In this document: positions 43,530-53,470 of the stretch, one piece after another | Position numbering within the stretch: position 1 is the stretch's first letter | Layout: each line of letters begins with the position of its first letter | Assembly: GCF_000939975.1 (NCBI RefSeq) | Contig: NZ_LK391969.1 | Coordinates: 1-64,000 of the forward strand | Length of the DNA stretch: 64,000 bases | Direction: 5' to 3' | Source: Pseudomonas saudimassiliensis | GTDB taxonomy: Bacteria; Pseudomonadota; Gammaproteobacteria; Pseudomonadales; Pseudomonadaceae | Program-made: the position numbers and the translations under genes | The notes under the pieces: model-generated | What the model saw: the letters and a program-made list of their open reading frames with translations, nothing else | The model's database searches: none | What the model was told of the DNA's origin: nothing

Positions 43530-44510
43530 ATCATCAAACCGCTTTTCATCAAGGGCCCGTCACTGGGGGTCCGCTTTCTGGCGCTGACGGTGCTGTCGAT
43601 CGCCCTGATGGTGGTCGACGCCCGTTTTGCTGCGCTCAAGCCCCTGCGTTCGCAACTGGGCCTGGTGCTCACACCCCTGTATTACGTCGCCGAGCTGCCG
43701 GTACGCGCCTGGGATACCCTCTATCTGCAATTAACCAGTCGCGCCGACCTGATAGCGGAAAACCAGAGCCTGCGGGCCGAGGCGCTGCTGACCAAGCGCA
43801 AGCTGCAGAAGCTGGCCGCCCTGACCGAGCAGAACGTGCGCCTGCGCGAGCTGCTCAACTCCTCCGAGCTGCTGGATGAGCGCGTGCTCGTCGCCGAGCT
43901 GATCGGCGTTGATCCCAATGCCTTTACTCAGCGTATTCTGATCAACAAGGGCGAGAAGGATGGCGTCTTCCTCGGCCAGCCGGTGCTGGACGCTACCGGC
44001 CTGATGGGCCAGGTGGTCGAGGTGCTGCCCTTCAGCGCCCGGGTGCTGCTGATCACCGATTCATCCCATAGCCTGCCGGTGCAGATCAACCGCAACGGCC
44101 TGCGCGCCATCGCCAGTGGCACCGGCAACAGCGATTGGCTGGAGCTGCGGCATGTGGGCGATACCGCCGATATTCGGGTGGACGACATCGTGGTCAGCTC
44201 CGGGCTGGGGCAACGGTTTCCTGCGGGCTACCCGGTAGGTCGGGTAGTGTCAGTCAACCGCGATTCCTCCCAACCCTTTGCCGAGGTGCGGGTCGAGCCC
44301 ACCGCCCAGCTCAACCGCAGTCGCTACCTGCTCCTGGTATTCAGTCCGGAAAGCGGCTACGGCGATGTGCTGCCGGCACTGAGCCTCAATCCCGAGGCCG
44401 AAGCCGTCGAACCACCACCGGCCGCGGCCGACGAGCCGGCGACCACTGCCACCGCAGCCGAGCCCGCAACGAGCGAGCCGACCCAAGGGGAGCCAAGCGA
44501 TGCGCAGTAG
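43530..44510 (+). CDS. mreC: cell-shape protein MreC
   Basis: Periplasmic partner of MreB and PBP2. One N-terminal membrane helix (about 15-35), a coiled coil (LIAENQSLRAEALLTKRKLQKLAALTEQN) and the beta-domain with SGTGNSDWLELRHVGDTADIRVDDIVVSSGLGQRFPAGYPVG. An Ala/Glu/Thr/Pro-rich tail follows. The family N-terminus I-K-P-L-F-x-KGPSLGVR is preceded by AAGGAG (43521-43526) and then ATC-ATC where ATG would be expected. The only earlier standard start in frame is a GTG at 43470 with no good ribosome site. I place the start at 43530 as a non-canonical ATC; use 43470 if only standard starts are allowed. Confidence 0.9.
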   Translation: MIKPLFIKGPSLGVRFLALTVLSIALMVVDARFAALKPLRSQLGLVLTPLYYVAELPVRAWDTLYLQLTSRADLIAENQSLRAEALLTKRKLQKLAALTEQNVRLRELLNSSELLDERVLVAELIGVDPNAFTQRILINKGEKDGVFLGQPVLDATGLMGQVVEVLPFSARVLLITDSSHSLPVQINRNGLRAIASGTGNSDWLELRHVGDTADIRVDDIVVSSGLGQRFPAGYPVGRVVSVNRDSSQPFAEVRVEPTAQLNRSRYLLLVFSPESGYGDVLPALSLNPEAEAVEPPPAAADEPATTATAAEPATSEPTQGEPSDAQ

Positions 44511-44973
44511 GCTGATTGTGGGCCTGACCTTCCTGGTCGCACTGATTCTCAGCGTGGTGCCCATGCCGGCACCCTTCGACGCCGCACGGCCCATGTGGCT
44601 GGCCATGGTGGTTGCCTACTGGGTTATGGCACTGCCCCACCGCGTGGGGCTGCTTACCGCCTGGGTGGCGGGCCTGGCGACCGACGTGCTGGCCGGCGAG
44701 CTGTTCGGCCAGAATGCCCTGGTACTGGTGCTGGTCGCCTGGCTGATGTTGCTGCTGTACCAGCGCATCCGCCGCTTTCCACTGTGGCAACAAAGCCTGG
44801 TCATGCTGCCGGTTCTGGGAATCGCCCAGATGGTGGCGCTGTGGCTCAACAGCCTGGCCGGCAATCGTCCGCCGACACTGCTGTACCTGCTGCCGGCGGT
44901 GATCAGCGCGATACTCTGGCCCTGGGTGTTTTCTGTTCTGCGCGGTCTGCGGCGGCGTTTCCATGTGCGCTGA
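44500..44973 (+). CDS. mreD: rod-shape-determining protein MreD
   Basis: A 157-residue polytopic inner-membrane protein with about five hydrophobic segments. The family features are [33 protein letters not shown] and [25 protein letters not shown] lies upstream; the gene overlaps the mreC end by 11 nt and the maf start by 11 nt. Confidence 0.94.
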   Translation: MRSRLIVGLTFLVALILSVVPMPAPFDAARPMWLAMVVAYWVMALPHRVGLLTAWVAGLATDVLAGELFGQNALVLVLVAWLMLLLYQRIRRFPLWQQSLVMLPVLGIAQMVALWLNSLAGNRPPTLLYLLPAVISAILWPWVFSVLRGLRRRFHVR

Positions 44974-45559
44974 CCAGGCTCGCTGCGTCCACCTGGCGTC
45001 CGCCTCGCCGCGCCGCCGCGAGCTACTGGAGCAGATCGGCGTACCGGTGCAGCGGGTGGTCTGTGCGGTAGACGAGCAGGTGCACCCCGGTGAAGCCGCT
45101 GCGGACTATGTGCAGCGGGTGACCCGCGACAAGGTCCAGGCGGGCGTGGCCGCCGCCCCGGCCGGCGCGGTAGTGCTGGCGGCGGATACCGCGGTGGTGC
45201 TCGACGGTCGGATTCTCGGCAAGCCCGCCGATCGGGCGCAGGGTCTGGCCATGCTGCGGGCACTGTCCGGCCGCGAGCACCAGGTCATGACAGCGGTCGC
45301 CGTGGCGCGTGGCTCCGAGGTTCGTCTGCAATTGGTAACCTCCAGAGTCCGTTTCGGAGCCTTGAGCGAGGCGCAGATCGCCGCCTACTGGGCCACCGGC
45401 GAGCCGGCGGACAAGGCTGGCGGTTACGGTATCCAGGGGCTGGGCGCGGTCTTTGTCGAGCATCTGGCTGGCAGTTACAGCGCCGTCGTCGGCCTGCCCC
45501 TGGCGGAAACTGCGCAGCTGCTGGCAGATTTTTCCGTCCCCTGTTGGCAGTTGCGCTGA
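44963..45559 (+). CDS. maf: Maf/YhdE-type nucleotide pyrophosphatase
   Basis: A 198-residue Maf protein. It shows the N-terminal [16 protein letters not shown] (family SxSPRR signature), [16 protein letters not shown] with the catalytic Asp, and [17 protein letters not shown]. Its place after mreD is that of E. coli YhdE, which hydrolyses dTTP/UTP and modified nucleotides; substrate inferred by position. Housecleaning role. Confidence 0.94.
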   Translation: MCADQARCVHLASASPRRRELLEQIGVPVQRVVCAVDEQVHPGEAAADYVQRVTRDKVQAGVAAAPAGAVVLAADTAVVLDGRILGKPADRAQGLAMLRALSGREHQVMTAVAVARGSEVRLQLVTSRVRFGALSEAQIAAYWATGEPADKAGGYGIQGLGAVFVEHLAGSYSAVVGLPLAETAQLLADFSVPCWQLR

Positions 45560-45613
45560 CAGAGTGCGAGCGTGCCGGTATCCTGACTGTCCGATACCGA
45601 GGAAGGGGGCTCC

Positions 45614-47071
45614 ATGAGCGAAGAAATCCTGATCAACATCACGCCTATGGAGACCCGCGTTGCGCTGGTGGAAAACGGTGTGCTCCAGGAAGTCCACATC
45701 GAGCGCACCCAGCGTCGCGGCATCGTCGGCAATATCTACAAGGGTAAGGTGGTACGGGTGCTGCCGGGTATGCAGGCGGCCTTCGTCGATATCGGCCTGG
45801 AGCGGGCAGCCTTCATCCACGCCTCCGAGATTTCCCAGCGCGAGGGTGCCGCGGTCGAGCCCATCAGTGCCCTGGTGCATGAGGGCAAGGCGCTGGTGGT
45901 ACAGGTTACCAAAGACCCGATCGGCACCAAGGGTGCCCGCCTCACCACCCATCTGTCGGTCCCCTCGCGCTACCTGGTCTACATGCCGCGCACGCCCCAT
46001 GTGGGCATTTCCCTGAAGATCGATGAGGAAGCCGAGCGCGAGCGGCTCAAGGACATCGTCGCCCACTGTGTCGAGCAGGAGGGCATCGAGGAGCGCGGCG
46101 GTTTCATCCTGCGCACCGCCGCCGAGGCCGCCCGCGAAGAGGATATCCTGATGGATATCCGCTATGTGCGCCTGCTGTGGAAACAGATCCAGCAGCAGAT
46201 GAACAGTGCCCCGGCCCCCTCGGTGCTCTATGAAGACCTGCCGCTGGCGCTGCGCACCCTGCGCGACCTGGCCAACCCCCGGCTGGAAAAGATCCGTATC
46301 GATTCACGGGAGACCTTCCAGCGGGTCGAGCAGTTTGTCCGCGAGCTGATGCCGGGGGTGGAGGACCTGCTGGAGCATTACCCCGGCGAGCGTCCGGTAT
46401 TCGATCTGTACGGCGTCGAGGACGAGATCCAGAAGGCCATGGAGCGCAAGGTGATGCTCAAGTCCGGTGGCTACCTGGTGATCGACCAGACCGAGGCGAT
46501 GACCACCATCGACGTCAATACCGGCGCCTTCGTCGGCCATCGCAACCTGGAAGAGACCATCTTCAAGACCAACCTGGAGGCAGCCACCTCGATCGCCCGG
46601 CAACTGCGGCTGCGCAACCTCGGTGGCATCATCATCATCGACTTCATCGACATGGAAGACGAAGAGCATCGCCGCCAGGTGCTGCGCACGCTGGAGCGCC
46701 AGCTTGAGCGCGACCACGCCAAGACCAACATCATCGGTATTACCGAGCTCGGGCTGGTGCAGATGACGCGCAAGCGCACCCGTGAAAGCCTCGAGCAGAT
46801 CCTCTGCGAACCTTGCCCATGCTGCTCCGGACGGGGCATCCAGAAGACTCCTGAAAGCATCTGCTATGAAATCTTCCGCGAGATCATGCGCGAAGCCCGG
46901 GCCTACCAGGCCGGTGGCTATATGGTGCTGGCTTCCCAGGCGGTGATCGACCGGCTGCTTGACGAGGAATCGGGCAATGTGGCCGACCTGGAAACCTTCA
47001 TCCAACGACCCATCAAGTTCCAGGTCGAAACCATGTACACCCAGGAGCAGTATGACGTGGTGCTGACCTGA
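45614..47071 (+). CDS. rng: ribonuclease G
   Basis: Endonuclease that matures the 16S 5' end and degrades some mRNAs. The 485-residue protein has an S1 domain (about 36-125, RRGIVGNIYKGKVVRVLPGMQAAFVDIG). The catalytic Asp pair lies in TTIDVNTGAFVG and IIIIDFIDMEDEEHRRQV, and the zinc-link region is CEPCPCCSGRG (near 398). It lacks the long C-terminal scaffold of RNase E, hence RNase G. SD GAAGGGGG before the ATG. Confidence 0.97.
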   Translation: MSEEILINITPMETRVALVENGVLQEVHIERTQRRGIVGNIYKGKVVRVLPGMQAAFVDIGLERAAFIHASEISQREGAAVEPISALVHEGKALVVQVTKDPIGTKGARLTTHLSVPSRYLVYMPRTPHVGISLKIDEEAERERLKDIVAHCVEQEGIEERGGFILRTAAEAAREEDILMDIRYVRLLWKQIQQQMNSAPAPSVLYEDLPLALRTLRDLANPRLEKIRIDSRETFQRVEQFVRELMPGVEDLLEHYPGERPVFDLYGVEDEIQKAMERKVMLKSGGYLVIDQTEAMTTIDVNTGAFVGHRNLEETIFKTNLEAATSIARQLRLRNLGGIIIIDFIDMEDEEHRRQVLRTLERQLERDHAKTNIIGITELGLVQMTRKRTRESLEQILCEPCPCCSGRGIQKTPESICYEIFREIMREARAYQAGGYMVLASQAVIDRLLDEESGNVADLETFIQRPIKFQVETMYTQEQYDVVLT

Positions 47072-47096
47072 CCCGACCGACTGGAGTGATGAACCT

Positions 47097-50000
47097 TTGA
47101 GCTGGCAGCGCTGGTTGCGGCGTTTTCTCGATGGGCTGATCCTGCTGTTGGTGGGCTGGCTGCTGCTGGCTGCTGCCTATGTCAGTCTCGGCCGGCAATT
47201 CGTGCCTGCTGTGGCGGACTACCAGGCCGAGCTCGTTGCTTGGGTCGAGGGCCAGACCGGGCGCAGCATCGCGTTGCAGGATCTGGAAGGGGAGATGCAG
47301 GGCGCCCAGCCGGTGTTCACCCTGCGCGGCCTGCGGGTGCACGAGACCGCGGACCCGGAGAGCCCGGTATTGCTCGACCTGCAGCATGTCACGGCGCGGG
47401 TCGATGTCTTCGCCAGTCTGTGGCGCCGGCAACCGGTGATGGACGCCCTGCAGCTTGAGGGCCTGTCGCTGGAGGTGATCGAGAACGAGCAGGGCCAATG
47501 GCGGCTGGAGGGGCTCGGCGCCAAGAGCACCCCCGGTGACGGCCTCGACCGGGCCCTGGAGCAGCTGTTCGGGCAGCGGCGGATCACCCTGCTGGATACC
47601 CGCATCCGCCTGAGTCCCTGGCAGCAGTCCGATTGGGTATTCGTCGATGGGGACCTGACCCTGCTCAACCGCGGTAACCGCCACCGGCTGGATGCCCGGG
47701 TCCGGCTGCCGGATGAGCAGCTCGTCCAGCTGCGGCTGGAGGGCCGGCTGCCCGGCCGGGATTGGCGCCGGGCTCGCCTCGAATTCTTCGCCGAGTTGCC
47801 AGCCAGCGACTGGAGTGGCTGGCTGCCGGCCGATGTCCTGGATGCCGCCCGCGTCCAGCGCCTGGTCGCCGGTGGCCAGCTCTGGGGGCAATGGCAGGAC
47901 AACCGCATGCAACAGTTGCGGGGCAACGTGCAGATACCCACCATCGAACTGGACCTGCCGCGCCCGGCACCGCCGCTGCAGGACCTGGCCATGCGCTTCG
48001 AGCTGCAGCTCGAGGACGACCGCCAATGGCTGAATGTCGAAGACTTCCGCCTGCGCCTGAATGACCAGCCCTGGCCCGCTACCCGCCTGCAGCTGCTGCG
48101 CGAGCCCGCGAGTGGGCAGTGGCAGGCCCATGCCGACCAGTTGCCGCTGGATCTGCTGGGCCAGTGGCTGCCCGGTGTACTGCCGCAGGATCAGGCCGCG
48201 CAGATCCTGCAAACCCTGGCGCCGGAAGGTCACCTGCGCGACGTTGCCCTGGCGGGCGGCAAGATCAAGGACATCCTGGACTGGAGCCTGCAGGCCCGGC
48301 TCGACGATGTCGCGGTACAGGCCTGGGAAGGGGTGCCGGCCTTCGCCGGAATCAGTGGGGTGGTCACCGGCACCCCGGGCGCGGGGGAGTTGCGGGTCGA
48401 CAGCCACGACTGGAGCATGCACCTGCCACGGTTGTTTCCTGAGCGCTGGTCCTACGACCGGCTGCTGGGCGCCATGAACTGGACCTGGTCCCAGGACGAT
48501 GGCCTGCGCCTGGCGGTGCCGGGGGCGGCGGTAGACGGGGAAGAAGGCGCTGGCGCGGCCAAGCTGGACCTGCATCTGCCGCGCCCGGGCGGCACACCTA
48601 CGATGGATCTGCGGGTCGCGCTGCGCGACAGCCGCGCCGAATTCCACAGCCGCTACCTGCCCACCCTGTCTTCGGCGATGAGTCCGGCCCTGGCGACCTG
48701 GCTCGCCGAGACGCAGCTCGCCGGTGCCATACCCCTGGCTATCTTTGCCTACGAAGGTGCCCTGATAAAAGGTGCTACCCCTGAGCAGCGCCAGATCAGC
48801 CTGTTCGGCCAGTTGGAGCAGGGCAGTCTGCAATTCCAGCCGGGCTGGCCAAAGCTTGAGCAGGTCGATGCTTCCCTGCACCTGCGCAATACCGATCTGA
48901 CCATCGACCAGGCCCGTGGCCGCCTGCTGCAGACCCAGCTGGATGACATTAACGTGAGCCTCGAAAGGGACGTTGGCGAGCGGCTGAGCCTGCAGATCGC
49001 CGGTGCCTTCGCCGGCCCTCTGCAGGATGGCTTGCAATTGATGCAGGAAACGCCGCTGGCCCGGTTGACCGGCGATCCGCTGGATGGTTGGCGTGGCAGC
49101 GGTGAGCTCAACGGCAACCTGCAACTGGGCATCCCTCTGGGAACGGGCCGGGAGCCCGAGGTGCGCCTGCAGATGCAGGCCCGGGCCCAGCAATTGGATA
49201 TCCCGCAGGTGCAGGCGTCGCTGGAAGAGCTGAGCGGTGATTTCAGTTACGAGCATGGCAAGGGGCTGCTCAGCGATACGGTCAACCTGCGTTTCCTGGG
49301 GCAGCCGGTCACCGGCCGCATCGACCTGCGCGGTCGCGACCAGCGGCTGCGCCTGGAAGGCCGGCATGATCTGCGCGACCTGCAGGACTGGGCATTGCTG
49401 GAGGCGGTGCCGCCCGGGCTGGGTGCCGGCAGCTTTGACTGGTATGCCGAGTTGCTGCTGGGCAAGGACCTGCGCCGCCTGCTGCTGCGGACCGATCTGA
49501 AAGCGGTGCGCCTTGACCTTCCCGGCCCGCTGGCCAAGGCGGCGGGCACCAGCCTGCCGAGCGAGCTGCAGCTCGATATGGGGCCAGTCTCGCGCTGGCA
49601 GTGGCGCCTCGGCGAGGCCATGCGCGGTCATCTGGTGCAGCGTGATGGCGCACTCAGCGGGGATATCCGCTATCGGCGCGGTACGCCGCAGCCATCCACG
49701 GCGCCCGGTGTGACCATCAGCGCCCGCCTGGATGCATTCGACTGGTCCCAATGGCAGCAATGGTTTGCCGATGCCGGCCTGGGCAAGGCCGCTAGCGGAG
49801 CGGCGACCAACTCGTCGGCAGCCGCCTCCGCCCCCTTGCCCTGGCTGCGCTCAGTCGAGGTCGAGACCGGCCATTTCACCGGCTTCGGGCTCGACCTGCA
49901 GCAGTTGACGGCCACGGCGCGCCCGGTGGCGGCCGGCTGGCAGGTGGACGTGCGGCACCCTGACCTGCAGGGCCGCATCGACCTGCCCCAGGCAGCGGGC

Positions 50001-50954
50001 GGCGTCATCAACCTGGATCTGCAGCGGCTGCGCTTTCCCAAGGCCCCCGACCTGCCGCCGGATGCGGACGGTATCATCGAGCCCCTGGCCAGCGACGATC
50101 CGCTGCGCGACATCGACCCGGCGGGATTGCCGGCGATGGATGTGGCCATTGATCAGCTGTATTGGGGCGTGGATCTGGTCGGCGCCACCCGGTTTGGGCT
50201 GCGCCCGGTGGCGGCCGGATTGGACATCCGGGATATTGATCTGAGCCTGCGTGGCGGCCTGCAGCTCAATGGCAATATGCACTGGGGCGCCGAGCGCACC
50301 CGCTTCGACGGTAGCCTGGTGGCCAGCGATATCGGCAAGGTGCTGACCGCCTGGCGCTATGCACCGACCGTCACCAGCAAGCGCTTCAAGGCCGACACGG
50401 CCCTGGAGTGGCCCGGCTCCCCTGCCTGGTTCGCGCTGAAACGCAGTACCGGCTCCCTGAGGGTGCAGGCCGAGGATGGCATGCTGCAGAGCGGCGAAAG
50501 CTCCGCTGATGCGCTGCGGGTGTTCGGCCTGCTCAACTTCAACGCCCTGGCCAGGCGGCTGCGGCTGGACTTTTCCGACCTGTTCGGCAAGGGCACCGCC
50601 TATGATACCTTCACCGGTGAGGTCGCCCTGACCAACGGGCTGATGCAGACCATGTCGCCGCTGGTGATGGATGGCCCCAGCGCCAAGCTGCAGCTGGACG
50701 GCACCGTGGACCTGCCGGCGGACCGCATCGACATGGGCATGCTGGTGACCCTGCCGGTCACCAACAACCTGCCGCTGGCGGCCCTTATTGCTGGGGCGCC
50801 CTACATTGGTGGTGCACTGTTTCTGGCCGACCGGATTCTCGGCGATCGCGTTGCCCGCTTCGCCTCGGTGAAATACCGCATCAGCGGCGACTGGAGCCAC
50901 CCATCCGTCGATTTCGACCGGGCCTTCGACGACAAGGCCGCACTGGAGGATTGA
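47097..50954 (+). CDS. yhdP: YhdP-family AsmA-like envelope protein
   Basis: A 1285-residue protein with one N-terminal membrane helix (about 14-35, LILLLVGWLLLAAAYVSLG). A very long periplasmic part of repeating beta strands follows and closes with a DUF3971/AsmA-type segment (KLQLDGTVDLPADRIDMGMLVTLPVTNNLPLAALIAGAP). AsmA-like proteins of this type are implicated in phospholipid transport to the outer membrane. Start is TTG, with GGAG 11 nt upstream; no ATG fits the frame. It lies between rng and the nitrilase gene as in other gammaproteobacteria. Confidence 0.92.
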   Translation: MSWQRWLRRFLDGLILLLVGWLLLAAAYVSLGRQFVPAVADYQAELVAWVEGQTGRSIALQDLEGEMQGAQPVFTLRGLRVHETADPESPVLLDLQHVTARVDVFASLWRRQPVMDALQLEGLSLEVIENEQGQWRLEGLGAKSTPGDGLDRALEQLFGQRRITLLDTRIRLSPWQQSDWVFVDGDLTLLNRGNRHRLDARVRLPDEQLVQLRLEGRLPGRDWRRARLEFFAELPASDWSGWLPADVLDAARVQRLVAGGQLWGQWQDNRMQQLRGNVQIPTIELDLPRPAPPLQDLAMRFELQLEDDRQWLNVEDFRLRLNDQPWPATRLQLLREPASGQWQAHADQLPLDLLGQWLPGVLPQDQAAQILQTLAPEGHLRDVALAGGKIKDILDWSLQARLDDVAVQAWEGVPAFAGISGVVTGTPGAGELRVDSHDWSMHLPRLFPERWSYDRLLGAMNWTWSQDDGLRLAVPGAAVDGEEGAGAAKLDLHLPRPGGTPTMDLRVALRDSRAEFHSRYLPTLSSAMSPALATWLAETQLAGAIPLAIFAYEGALIKGATPEQRQISLFGQLEQGSLQFQPGWPKLEQVDASLHLRNTDLTIDQARGRLLQTQLDDINVSLERDVGERLSLQIAGAFAGPLQDGLQLMQETPLARLTGDPLDGWRGSGELNGNLQLGIPLGTGREPEVRLQMQARAQQLDIPQVQASLEELSGDFSYEHGKGLLSDTVNLRFLGQPVTGRIDLRGRDQRLRLEGRHDLRDLQDWALLEAVPPGLGAGSFDWYAELLLGKDLRRLLLRTDLKAVRLDLPGPLAKAAGTSLPSELQLDMGPVSRWQWRLGEAMRGHLVQRDGALSGDIRYRRGTPQPSTAPGVTISARLDAFDWSQWQQWFADAGLGKAASGAATNSSAAASAPLPWLRSVEVETGHFTGFGLDLQQLTATARPVAAGWQVDVRHPDLQGRIDLPQAAGGVINLDLQRLRFPKAPDLPPDADGIIEPLASDDPLRDIDPAGLPAMDVAIDQLYWGVDLVGATRFGLRPVAAGLDIRDIDLSLRGGLQLNGNMHWGAERTRFDGSLVASDIGKVLTAWRYAPTVTSKRFKADTALEWPGSPAWFALKRSTGSLRVQAEDGMLQSGESSADALRVFGLLNFNALARRLRLDFSDLFGKGTAYDTFTGEVALTNGLMQTMSPLVMDGPSAKLQLDGTVDLPADRIDMGMLVTLPVTNNLPLAALIAGAPYIGGALFLADRILGDRVARFASVKYRISGDWSHPSVDFDRAFDDKAALED

Positions 50955-50955
50955 A

Positions 50956-51804
50956 ATGCCGCAGGTAGCCGCCATACAGATGATCAGCGGGGCAGATGTG
51001 CAGGCCAACCTGGACGCCGCCGCCCGCCTGATTGCCGAGGCCGCGGAGCAGGGCGCGCAACTGGTGTTGCTGCCGGAATGCTTCGCCGCCTTCGGCAACC
51101 GCACCCTGGCCGCGATCGCCGCCGCCGAATATGACCGCAGCGGGCCGATCCGTCGCTTTCTTGCCGATCAGGCCCGCCAGCACGGCGTCTGGCTGGTGGC
51201 CGGTAGCATCCCGCTACCTGCCGAGCCGGGCGGCAAGGCGCTGGCCTGCTGCCTGGTACTGGATGCCGCGGGCAACGAGGTGGCGCGGTACGACAAGCTG
51301 CACCTGTTCGACGTGGAGGTGGCGGACAACCAGCGCAGTTACCGGGAATCGAAGGACTACGCCTACGGCGATCGCTTCGTCTGTATCGATACGCCGGTCG
51401 GGCGGCTGGGCCTGAGCATCTGTTACGATGTGCGCTTTGCCGAACTCTATGGGGCGCTGCGCCGTGCCGGGGCCGAACTGATCGTGGTCCCTTCGGCCTT
51501 TACCGCGGTAACCGGTGCTGCCCATTGGGAAGTCCTGCTGCGCGCCCGGGCCATCGAGACCCAGTGTTACGTGCTCGCCGCCAACCAGGGCGGCACCCAT
51601 GCCAACGGTCGCGAGACCTTCGGCCACAGCTGTCTGATTGATCCATGGGGCGCCGTCACCGCCTGTCTGCCCCAGGGCGAGGGCGTGGTGTCCGGCACCA
51701 TCGATCTGCAGCACCTGAACACCATCCGCGGTCGCATGCCGGTAGCCGGGCATCGCCGCTTCGAGCCGGTCGACACTATTGTCCCGGCCTCAAGGGAGTC
51801 CTGA
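50956..51804 (+). CDS. carbon-nitrogen hydrolase (nitrilase superfamily, Nit1-like)
   Basis: A 282-residue amidase with the superfamily Glu-Lys-Cys triad: E41 (LLPECFA), K114 (RYDKLHLFDV) and C156 (GLSICYDVRFAELY). The sequence best resembles deaminated-glutathione amidases or omega-amidases, which are hard to separate by eye. It starts one base after the yhdP stop and precedes tldD by 3 nt, so the three genes are probably one transcript. Confidence 0.9.
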   Translation: MPQVAAIQMISGADVQANLDAAARLIAEAAEQGAQLVLLPECFAAFGNRTLAAIAAAEYDRSGPIRRFLADQARQHGVWLVAGSIPLPAEPGGKALACCLVLDAAGNEVARYDKLHLFDVEVADNQRSYRESKDYAYGDRFVCIDTPVGRLGLSICYDVRFAELYGALRRAGAELIVVPSAFTAVTGAAHWEVLLRARAIETQCYVLAANQGGTHANGRETFGHSCLIDPWGAVTACLPQGEGVVSGTIDLQHLNTIRGRMPVAGHRRFEPVDTIVPASRES

Positions 51805-51807
51805 ACT

Positions 51808-53253
51808 ATGAGTAATCTGCTGACCCAGGTTGAAAGCCGCCTGCTGCTGCCCGCTGAGCTCAGCCCCGACAGCTTGGCCAGTGTGCTCGGCCAACTGGTC
51901 TCGGCGCCGGGTGTAGACGCGGCGGATCTGTATTTCCAGCACCAGGTCAGCGAATCCTGGGTGCTGGAAGACGGTATCGTCAAGGACGGTAGCTTCAACG
52001 TCGATCAGGGCGTGGGCGTGCGCGCCCAGTCCGGCGAGAAGACCGGCTTTGCCTACAGTAACGACCTGCGCCTGGCCGCCCTGGCCCAGGCTGCGGGCGC
52101 CGCACGTTCCATTGCCCGCAGCGGTCAGAGCGGCGCGGTACAGGCGTGGCAGCGCAGCGATAACACCGCGCTTTATGCGGCAAAAAACCCGCTGGATGTG
52201 ATGCCCCAGGCCGACAAGGTCGCCCTGCTGCAGCGCCTGGACGCCTACACCCGCAGTCTTGACCCGCGCATCACCCAGGTGTCGGTCAGCCTGGGCGGAG
52301 TGCACGATACCGTGCTGGTGGCCGCCAGCGACGGTACCTGGGCCGGTGATATCCGGCCCCTGGTGCGGCTCAATATCAGCGTCATCATCGAGCACAACGG
52401 TCGCCGGGAACGGGGCAGCTTCGGCGGCGGCGGGCGCACCGATTACCGCTTCTTCGAGGCCGAGGAACGGGCCATGGCCTACGCCCGCGAGGCGGTGCGC
52501 CAGGCCACGGTAAACCTCGACGCCATCGCGGCGCCGGCCGGCAGCATGCCGGTGGTGATGGGCCCGGGCTGGTCCGGTGTGCTGTTGCATGAGGCGGTGG
52601 GCCATGGCCTGGAAGGCGACTTCAACCGCAAGGGCAGCTCGGCCTATAGCGGCCGGGTGGGCGAGAAAGTAGCGTCCAGCCTGTGCACTATCGTCGATGA
52701 CGGTACCTTGCCGGGCCGCCGCGGTTCGCTGACCGTCGATGACGAGGGTAACCAGACCAACTGCACCACGCTGATCGAGAACGGTATTCTCAAGGGCTAC
52801 ATCCAGGACAAGCTGAACGCGCGCCTGATGGGCGTGGCGCCGACCGGCAACGGTCGCCGCGAGTCCTACGCCCATCTGCCCATGCCGCGCATGACCAATA
52901 CCTACATGCTGGCCGGGGAGAGCGATCCGGAGGAGATCATCCGGTCGGTGAAGAAGGGGATCTACTGCGCCAATCTGGGCGGCGGTCAGGTGGATATCAC
53001 CAGCGGCAAGTTCGTGTTTTCCACCAGTGAGGCCTATCTCATCGAGGACGGCAAGATCACCGCGCCGGTTAAAGGCGCCACGCTGATCGGCAACGGTCCG
53101 GAGGTAATGAACCGTGTGTCCATGGTCGGCCACGACCTGGAGTTGGACAGCGGTGTAGGTACCTGCGGTAAGGATGGTCAGTCAGTGCCGGTGGGTGTAG
53201 GTCAGCCGACCTTGAAGATTGATCAGATTACGGTAGGTGGCACCGGGGCTTAA
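51808..53253 (+). CDS. tldD: metalloprotease TldD
   Basis: A 481-residue U62-family protease subunit that with PmbA/TldE processes peptides such as microcin B17 and CcdA. It has the zinc motif H261-E262-x3-H266 ([14 protein letters not shown]), [18 protein letters not shown], and the C-terminal [31 protein letters not shown]. pmbA is not in the window. Last gene of the mre-rng-yhdP block; the repeat-rich stretch follows. Confidence 0.97.
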   Translation: MSNLLTQVESRLLLPAELSPDSLASVLGQLVSAPGVDAADLYFQHQVSESWVLEDGIVKDGSFNVDQGVGVRAQSGEKTGFAYSNDLRLAALAQAAGAARSIARSGQSGAVQAWQRSDNTALYAAKNPLDVMPQADKVALLQRLDAYTRSLDPRITQVSVSLGGVHDTVLVAASDGTWAGDIRPLVRLNISVIIEHNGRRERGSFGGGGRTDYRFFEAEERAMAYAREAVRQATVNLDAIAAPAGSMPVVMGPGWSGVLLHEAVGHGLEGDFNRKGSSAYSGRVGEKVASSLCTIVDDGTLPGRRGSLTVDDEGNQTNCTTLIENGILKGYIQDKLNARLMGVAPTGNGRRESYAHLPMPRMTNTYMLAGESDPEEIIRSVKKGIYCANLGGGQVDITSGKFVFSTSEAYLIEDGKITAPVKGATLIGNGPEVMNRVSMVGHDLELDSGVGTCGKDGQSVPVGVGQPTLKIDQITVGGTGA

Positions 53254-53284
53254 GGGGTTCTTTCAGCCATATACAAGATACAAC

Positions 53285-53397
53285 GATGGTGTAAGCCAGC
53301 CGGCCCAGCCCGACCGTTTGATGACAGGGATGTCATCAACGAGCCTACAGGGATGTATTTACGGCGTGTCGGGCTGGGCCGGCTGGCTTGCACTATC
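53285..53397. repeat. long inverted repeat with internal hairpin (module copy 1)
   Basis: Arms 53285-53314 and 53368-53397 are inverted copies, 28 of 30 positions matching and a perfect 22-bp core (53293-53314 with 53368-53389). Between them lies a second hairpin, TGATGAC-AGGGAT-GTCATCA (53319-53338), then two bases and GAGCCTACAGGGATG (53341-53355). It sits at the end of tldD, opposite the convergent asparaginase, and could end both transcripts. I find no coding sequence in 53254-53649. Confidence 0.85.
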
Positions 53398-53470
53398 TGC
53401 GCAGAACATGCCGCAGCGATTTTGTGCAAGGCCGCACAGCCCGACAGGGCCGCGCCGACACGCCGTAAAT
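53357..53470. repeat. 16-bp perfect inverted repeat
   Basis: ATTTACGGCGTGTCGG (53357-53372) is repeated inverted as CCGACACGCCGTAAAT (53455-53470). It shares its left arm with the right part of the preceding repeat, so alternative foldings compete. Confidence 0.85.

Noticed and set aside
47013-49760. 915-codon open frame on the minus strand
   Set aside because: It lies wholly antisense to yhdP, has a Gln/Arg/Pro-skewed composition typical of reverse-strand reading in GC-rich DNA, and shows no domain or ribosome site.
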